Of a stretch of 18,166 bases of DNA, positions 13,410 through 18,166 are shown one piece after another (the stretch's first letter is position 1; the number at the start of each line of letters is the position of its first letter). The stretch is from Campylobacterales bacterium (GTDB taxonomy: Bacteria > Campylobacterota > Campylobacteria > Campylobacterales > Hydrogenimonadaceae). Below the pieces are notes generated by a model. It worked only from the letters and a program-made list of their open reading frames with translations, was not told where the DNA came from and did no database searches. The DNA lies in NCBI GenBank assembly GCA_027065635.1, contig JAMONQ010000031.1, positions 1-18,166 on the forward strand. Direction: 5' to 3'. Made by a program: the position numbers and the translations under genes.

Positions 13410-15203
13410 GTGCAAAAAAAGATTCGCAACTTCTCGATAATCGCCCATATCGACCACGGAAAAAGCACTCTCGCAGACCGTATCATCCAGGAGTGCGGAG
13501 CCGTTACCGAGCGGGAGCTGGGAACTCAGATGATGGATACCATGGATATCGAGCAGGAGCGCGGCATCACCATCAAGGCACAAAGCGTTCGCCTTACATA
13601 CGTCAAAGATTCTGAACCATACATCCTCAATCTGATCGATACTCCCGGTCATGTCGACTTCAGTTACGAAGTCAGCAAATCTCTCGCCTCTTCCGAAGGG
13701 GCGCTTCTTGTCGTAGACGCTTCGCAGGGAGTAGAGGCGCAGACTATCGCCAACGTCTATATCGCACTCGAAAACGACCTCGAGATCATACCTGTAATCA
13801 ACAAGATAGATCTTCCGGCGGCCGATCCGGACAGGGTGGTAGAGGAGATAGAGCAGACGATAGGGCTCGATTGCAGCGGCGCCATCTACGTCAGCGCAAA
13901 GACCGGCGAGGGGATTCGTGAGCTTCTTGACGCGATAGTGGAGCGTGTTCCGCCGCCGGAAGGTGACGAAAACGCACCCGCAAAAGCGATCATCTACGAC
14001 AGCTGGTTCGACAATTACCTGGGAGCGCTCGCGCTGGTGCGTGTATTCGACGGAAGTATCAAAAAGGGGCAGGAGGTACTCATAATGGGTACCGGCAAGA
14101 GGCACCAGGTCCTCGATCTGAGCTATCCTCACCCGATAAAGCCCGCAAAGACGCCCGAACTCAAAACCGGTGAAGTCGGAATCGTGGTACTTGGGCTCAA
14201 AAATGTAAGCGATGTCGCCGTGGGAGATACGATCACCGATGCCAAACAGCCTACAAAAGAGCCGGTAGGAGGTTTCAAGGAGGTAAGGCCCTTTGTTTTT
14301 GCCGGACTCTATCCGATCGATACAGACAGGTTCGAGGAGCTTAGAGACGCACTGGACAAACTCAGGCTCAACGACGCCTCCATAAGCTACGAGCCGGAGA
14401 CTTCGGCAGCGCTTGGATTCGGTTTCAGGGTTGGTTTTTTGGGAATGCTTCATATGGAAGTGGTCAAAGAGAGGCTCGAAAGGGAGTTCGGTCTCGATCT
14501 CATAGCGACGGCTCCTACGGTTATATACAGGGTCGAGTTGACCGACGGAAGCGAAGTAGAGGTACAAAACCCGAGCGAAATGCCCGATACCGGAAAGATC
14601 GAAAAGATCTACGAGCCGTATGTTCGTGCTACGATCATTACGCCGAAAGAGTTTCTGGGCAATATCATCACCATGATGGCGGACAGGCGGGGTGTTCAGG
14701 AGAAGATGGAGTACCTCAACGAAGAGCGGGTGATGCTCGTTTATGCCGTTCCTATGAACGAGATAGTCGTTGATTTTTACGACAAGCTGAAGAGCGCCAC
14801 CAAGGGTTACGCCAGTTTCGACTACGAACCGATAGAGTATCGCGAGGGAGATCTTGTGAAGCTCGATGTGCGGGTGGCCGGCGAAGTGGTAGATGCGCTG
14901 AGCATCATAGTGCCGCGCGAAAAGGCGCAGCAAAGAGGGCGAGAGCTGGTGAAGACGATGAAAGAGCTGATTCCGCGTCAACTCTTCGAGGTGGCTGTAC
15001 AGGCGAGTATAGGAAACAAGGTAATAGCCCGGGAGACGGTCAAGTCGATGGGCAAGAATGTCACAGCCAAATGTTACGGCGGAGATATATCGCGAAAGAG
15101 AAAGCTTCTCGAGAAACAGAAAGAGGGAAAGAAGCGGATGAAGGCGATCGGAAAGGTACAGCTGCCGCAGGACGCTTTTTTGGCGGTTTTGAAGATAGAT
15201 TAG
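13410..15203 (+). CDS. lepA: Elongation factor 4 (LepA), back-translocating GTPase
   Basis: 597 residues, full length. G1 AHIDHGKST, G2 region RGITIKAQ, G3 DTPGHVDF and G4 NKIDLP are in the first 135 residues. EF-G-like domains II, III and V follow, then the LepA-specific C-terminus (KCYGGDISRKRKLLEKQKEGKKRM in pieces, ending QDAFLAVLKID). It acts on stalled ribosomes. The start is GTG 13410 with GAAGG upstream; the overlapping ATG at 13408 is in the wrong frame. Confidence 0.98.
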   Translation: MQKKIRNFSIIAHIDHGKSTLADRIIQECGAVTERELGTQMMDTMDIEQERGITIKAQSVRLTYVKDSEPYILNLIDTPGHVDFSYEVSKSLASSEGALLVVDASQGVEAQTIANVYIALENDLEIIPVINKIDLPAADPDRVVEEIEQTIGLDCSGAIYVSAKTGEGIRELLDAIVERVPPPEGDENAPAKAIIYDSWFDNYLGALALVRVFDGSIKKGQEVLIMGTGKRHQVLDLSYPHPIKPAKTPELKTGEVGIVVLGLKNVSDVAVGDTITDAKQPTKEPVGGFKEVRPFVFAGLYPIDTDRFEELRDALDKLRLNDASISYEPETSAALGFGFRVGFLGMLHMEVVKERLEREFGLDLIATAPTVIYRVELTDGSEVEVQNPSEMPDTGKIEKIYEPYVRATIITPKEFLGNIITMMADRRGVQEKMEYLNEERVMLVYAVPMNEIVVDFYDKLKSATKGYASFDYEPIEYREGDLVKLDVRVAGEVVDALSIIVPREKAQQRGRELVKTMKELIPRQLFEVAVQASIGNKVIARETVKSMGKNVTAKCYGGDISRKRKLLEKQKEGKKRMKAIGKVQLPQDAFLAVLKID

Positions 15204-15211
15204 GATAGAGG

Positions 15212-15781
15212 ATGCGGTGTCTTGGCTGCGGAAGCTTTTGTTTCGGCAGCGTCTGTTCCGGCTGCAAAGAGATATATCTTGGCCCTAAAATCGGGGTTAG
15301 ATCTCTGCCGTGCGGGCTTGAAGTCCTCTCATTCTACGCCTACGACGATATAGAGCCTTTTTTGCTTACGAAACATTCACCGAGAGGGTGGGGTATCTAC
15401 AGGCTACTGGCGAAAGAGGCGTTCAGGGCTTTGGTGCCGGACAGGGCGGATAGGCCATTTGCGGCAATACCGGTGGATGACGATATCAAAAGCGGTTACA
15501 GCCATACCGCGATTTTGGCTGCGGAGCTGAAGAGGTACGGTTACAGGCCGCTTTTTGATGTCCTAAAGCCTCGAAACAGGGTATCGTACTCCGGCCGTTC
15601 GCTCTCTTTCCGTCTCGAAAACCCCAGAGACTTCAAATATAGCGGTCCTCAGGGTATCGAAGCGATAATCGTAGACGACATAGTGACGACCGGTCTTACT
15701 CTTTCGGAAGCGAAAGCGGTACTTGAGGGGTCTCGGGTCTCGGTAAAAAGGGCGCTTGTTCTTGCCGATGCGAGTCGATAG
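15212..15781 (+). CDS. comF: ComF family phosphoribosyltransferase
   Basis: 189 residues. An N-terminal zinc-finger-like region (CLGCGSFCFGSVCSGC) is followed by a type I phosphoribosyltransferase fold with PRPP loop IIVDDIVTTGLT near residue 150. ComF homologues are needed for DNA uptake in naturally competent bacteria including Helicobacter and Campylobacter; the biochemical reaction is not settled. It lies eight bases after lepA and likely in the same transcript as prs, the source of PRPP. Confidence 0.9.
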   Translation: MRCLGCGSFCFGSVCSGCKEIYLGPKIGVRSLPCGLEVLSFYAYDDIEPFLLTKHSPRGWGIYRLLAKEAFRALVPDRADRPFAAIPVDDDIKSGYSHTAILAAELKRYGYRPLFDVLKPRNRVSYSGRSLSFRLENPRDFKYSGPQGIEAIIVDDIVTTGLTLSEAKAVLEGSRVSVKRALVLADASR

Positions 15782-15852
15782 AGTGCGCTTTTAAACTATT
15801 ATAAAAATTGTCAACTGTTTTTTCTCTTCAATATGGCCGTGTCGACCCGTAT

Positions 15853-15860
15853 GATATAAT
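15853..15860 (+). promoter_or_regulatory. Promoter (-10) for the DEAD-box helicase leader
   Basis: GATATAAT in the context GTATGATATAATTCGCCC, nearly identical in layout to the prs promoter. Transcription should start around 15866-15868, leaving a leader of about 240 bases before the helicase ATG. Confidence 0.65.
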
Positions 15861-15866
15861 TCGCCC

Positions 15867-16105
15867 ATCCTAACACCTGACCTGCGATACGGTCAGTTCT
15901 TCCCGTCTAACAGAATATACCTTCCGTATATTTACCAGATGGGCACCACCGAACGGCATATAGCTAGGGAGCATAATGTGCGTGCCTTCGGTAGATAGAC
16001 TTTTGACCATATTATGGAAAGTTCGGCATCTACTGCGACAATGATGTAGAGTGAAGTTTTCCAGGAGTGGTCGGAGGCTATACTTCAACATAAAGAGACC
16101 GATTG
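15867..16105 (+). promoter_or_regulatory. Long hairpin-rich leader (or small RNA) upstream of the DEAD-box helicase
   Basis: No gene is visible here. The sequence folds into successive hairpins: CTGACC/GGTCAG (15877-15896, loop of eight); AATATAC/GTATATT (15914-15932, loop of five); ACCGAA-C-GGCA paired with TGCC-TTCGGT (15948-15992, one bulged C, ten pairs); and TGGAAA/TTTCCA with CTAC/GTAG inside (16015-16063). In addition GCCCATC at 15863 can pair with GATGGGC at 15938. It could be an autoregulatory or cold-responsive leader, as known for other DEAD-box helicase genes such as deaD, or a separate small RNA. It matches no RNA family I can name. Confidence 0.5.
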
Positions 16106-17575
16106 ATGGAAAATACGAGACAAGAGAGTGAAGAGCTCTCGGAGCAAGAGCCGAAAACTTCGATGACGTTTGCCGATTTTGGATTCAAACAGCCTATAAT
16201 GCGTGCGATCAACCGAATGGGCTTTCAGGTACCGAGTCCTATTCAGGAGAAGGTGATTCCCCTTATCATGGAAGGGCACGATGTTGTCGGGCAGGCACAT
16301 ACGGGAACTGGAAAAACGGCCGCTTTCGGCCTTCCCTCGCTAAACAAGATCGAGTGGAGAAACGGAGTGGACATGCTTGTCATCACTCCTACCAGAGAGC
16401 TGGCTACGCAAGTCAGCGACGAGCTCTTCAGTCTGGGACGTTTTGCCGGGATACGTACCGTCAGCGTCTACGGAGGTCAGAGCTATCGAAGGCAACTCGA
16501 TCTTATCAGCCGCGGTGCCCAGGTAGTCGTAGCGACACCGGGCAGACTTCTGGATATGCTTAGTTCCGGAAAGCTCGAAGACTTCAACCCATCCATAGTG
16601 GTTCTTGACGAAGCCGACGAAATGCTCGACATGGGCTTTCTCGACGATATAAAAGAGATCTTCAGCTATCTTCCGCAGCAGCGTCAGACACTGCTCTTTT
16701 CCGCCACTATGCCAGAACCCATAAAGGATCTGGCGCGCCATATACTGCATGAGCCGAAATTCGTCTCCGTTACAAAAAAGGAGACGACAAACAAGGATAT
16801 CCGCCAGCTCTACTACGTGATCGAAGAGAAAGACAGGGATGACGCTATCGTTCGCCTGCTGGACAAGGAGGAGCCGGAAAAGGCGATCGTCTTCTGCCGT
16901 ATGAAACGTGAAGTCGACAGAGTGGCCGAGCTATTGCAGGCGCAGGGTGTAAATGCAAGAGGACTCCACGGCGATATGGAGATGCGTGAAAGGATGGAGG
17001 TTATCAAGGGCTTTCGCGGACGTGATATAGATGTCCTGGTAGCTACCGATGTAGCGGCGCGTGGGCTCAATATAGAAAATGTCAGCCATGTATTCAACTA
17101 CCATATACCTTTCGACCCGGAAAGTTACGTCCACCGTATCGGCAGGACCGGACGAGCCGGAAAGAAGGGTACGGCGATCACACTCGTAACTCCTCTTGAA
17201 TTCAAGGAACTCGAGCGTATCCGGCAAAAGGTCGGCACGAAGATGGAGTACGGTTTCGTTGACGAGTCCGGAGAGGGAAGCGAAGATATCGTAGAGCGTT
17301 TTGCCGACCTCGTCCGCGCCAGCGGTATCGACGATACCGCCGTAAAGATCTATGAGAGTCTCGCGGAAGAGATGGCTCCGCAAAAGATCGCCTACAAACT
17401 GATTTCGATCATTCTCGAGAGCGATATACTAAGATCCAGAAGCGGCGGAATAGGTCTGAGCCAGGAGGAGGTCGAGCGTATGATGGCTATGAGCGGCACT
17501 TCCGAAAAACCAAAAAAGAGTAGCGGACGCAGACGCAGAAGCGGCCAGAGCCGAAGCAGAAACCAACGCCGATAG
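16106..17575 (+). CDS. DEAD-box ATP-dependent RNA helicase
   Basis: 489 residues. Motifs in order: Q motif GFQVPSPIQ, I AHTGTGKTAAF, Ia PTRELA, II VLDEADEMLDMGF, III SATMP, V VATDVAARGLN, VI HRIGRTGRAG. The core is followed by a ~100-residue extension and a basic tail rich in Arg/Ser (GRRRRSGQSRSRNQRR) likely to bind RNA. This plan fits the DeaD/CsdA/RhlE type used in ribosome assembly and RNA decay, especially in the cold. ATG 16106 is preferred to the TTG one codon upstream. The next gene begins three bases after its stop. Confidence 0.95.
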   Translation: MENTRQESEELSEQEPKTSMTFADFGFKQPIMRAINRMGFQVPSPIQEKVIPLIMEGHDVVGQAHTGTGKTAAFGLPSLNKIEWRNGVDMLVITPTRELATQVSDELFSLGRFAGIRTVSVYGGQSYRRQLDLISRGAQVVVATPGRLLDMLSSGKLEDFNPSIVVLDEADEMLDMGFLDDIKEIFSYLPQQRQTLLFSATMPEPIKDLARHILHEPKFVSVTKKETTNKDIRQLYYVIEEKDRDDAIVRLLDKEEPEKAIVFCRMKREVDRVAELLQAQGVNARGLHGDMEMRERMEVIKGFRGRDIDVLVATDVAARGLNIENVSHVFNYHIPFDPESYVHRIGRTGRAGKKGTAITLVTPLEFKELERIRQKVGTKMEYGFVDESGEGSEDIVERFADLVRASGIDDTAVKIYESLAEEMAPQKIAYKLISIILESDILRSRSGGIGLSQEEVERMMAMSGTSEKPKKSSGRRRRSGQSRSRNQRR

Positions 17576-17578
17576 ATC

Positions 17579-18166
17579 GTGCACAGGTATGATCTGATTA
17601 TACTCGGAGCGGGCGCCGCGGGCCTTATGGCTGCCGCACTCGCCGATACCGACAACATTCTGATTCTTGAACACAATAGCCGGCCGGCGGCGAAGATAAA
17701 GGTCTCCGGCGGCGGACGCTGCAATATCACGAACGAAAACATCTCCTCATCCTTCTACCTTGCGGACAGGGAGTTCGTCTCTACTGTTTTTGAAATTTTC
17801 GACAACAAGAAACTGCTCGCACTTTTGAAAAAAGAGGGTCTGAAACCGGTTTTGAGAAAAAGAGATCAGTACTTCTGCCCAAAAAGCAGCGACGAGCTGA
17901 TAGAAATACTGCTGCGCCTTACAGAAAGGGTTGAAAAGAGGTTCGATGCGGAGGTATCCGGTGCACGAAAAGAGGGGAGGGATTTCGTTGTGGAGAGTTC
18001 TGCAGGGAGCTTTTACGCAAAGCGTCTTCTTGTCGCCACTGGAGGGCTTGGCTACAAGAGTCTCGGTGCCGGACCGGTCGGATTCGAAATCGCCGAATCT
18101 TTCGGTCATACCGTCGTGCCTTGCCGTCCGGCGCTTGTCGGCCTAACTCTCCAGCCGGAGCAGTTT
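17579..18166 (+). CDS. NAD(P)/FAD-dependent oxidoreductase, BaiN/HI0933 family, 5' part
   Basis: 196 codons, open to the window edge. N-terminal FAD-binding fold LIILGAGAAGLMAA (GxGxxG at 10-15), acidic residue ending strand 2 (Glu31), and the family hallmark SGGGRCNITN at 43-52. A second FAD-contact segment LLVATGGLGY lies near residue 150. The start is GTG 17579, three bases after the helicase stop, without a strong ribosome-binding site, so coupling to the helicase is likely. Members of this family are flavoproteins of largely unknown substrate; bile-acid BaiN is one characterised member. Confidence 0.92.
   Translation, partial: MHRYDLIILGAGAAGLMAAALADTDNILILEHNSRPAAKIKVSGGGRCNITNENISSSFYLADREFVSTVFEIFDNKKLLALLKKEGLKPVLRKRDQYFCPKSSDELIEILLRLTERVEKRFDAEVSGARKEGRDFVVESSAGSFYAKRLLVATGGLGYKSLGAGPVGFEIAESFGHTVVPCRPALVGLTLQPEQF

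Noticed and set aside
13386..14981. A 531-codon minus-strand frame antisense to lepA
   Set aside because: Shadow of the codon pattern of lepA; no start signal, no domain, and the plus-strand product is certain.
15863..15948. tRNA-like ends: GCCCATC pairing with GATGGGC followed by ACCA, 86 bases apart
   Set aside because: There is no T-loop consensus (TTCRANY), no anticodon arm of the right size, and the 5' part overlaps the expected transcription start. Treated as a leader stem or coincidence.
15867..16063. Possible 6S RNA or SRP RNA in the helicase leader
   Set aside because: The two ends do not pair as in 6S RNA, and the SRP GGAA-loop domain is absent; only a short AGGTCAGGT resemblance exists on the minus strand.
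15870..16091. Minus-strand 73-codon frame in the helicase leader
   Set aside because: No ribosome-binding site, no domain, and the strand opposite has a clear promoter and hairpins.

Overview
The window reads as a piece of a Campylobacterota (epsilonproteobacterial) chromosome. The main support is the gene order Xaa-Pro peptidase, folK, flhF, flhG, small membrane protein, fliA, fliM, fliY, which matches from memory the Campylobacter/Helicobacter/Sulfurimonas flagellar block. Promoters of the GATATAAT type without a clear -35, and secretion signals ending in LFA or LFG, fit the same group. The species cannot be named from sequence alone. A dedicated nickel/cobalt importer suggests a metal-hungry lifestyle (hydrogenase or urease), but no such enzyme lies in the window.

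Layout. 1-1097: 3' part of an M24 peptidase and folK, translationally coupled. 1072-1512: an unusual block of two full and one partial copy of a ~169-bp palindrome-rich repeat. The first copy begins inside folK and supplies its last codons; the block ends in a perfect 11-bp stem-loop just ahead of flhF. 1541-6685: a flagellar regulatory/switch operon (flhF, flhG, a small two-TM protein, fliA, fliM, fliY), nearly all overlapping or a few bases apart. 6867-8020: mnmA behind its own promoter, then tRNA-Pro(CGG). 8021-8340: a gene-free stretch ending in the promoter of the next operon.

8341-12308: a six-gene metal-uptake operon with short gaps or overlaps: a DUF4198 periplasmic protein (NikK-like), a His-rich membrane-anchored protein (NikL-like), an outer-membrane beta-barrel, then the ECF-type core NikM-NikQ-NikO. 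The striking feature is that all three exported proteins should start with histidine after signal cleavage, while NikM starts Met-His. This looks like a relay of N-terminal metal sites from the outer membrane to the cytoplasm. 

12446-15781: prs (PRPP synthase), lepA (EF4) and comF behind a clear promoter. 15782-16105: a 324-base gap with a strong promoter and a leader rich in hairpins, upstream of a DEAD-box RNA helicase (16106-17575). 17579-18166: the 5' part of a BaiN/HI0933-type flavoprotein, cut by the window edge.

Most genes are ordinary core genes. The parts worth a second look are the repeat block at folK/flhF, the N-terminal-histidine nickel operon with its built-in outer-membrane barrel, and the helicase leader.
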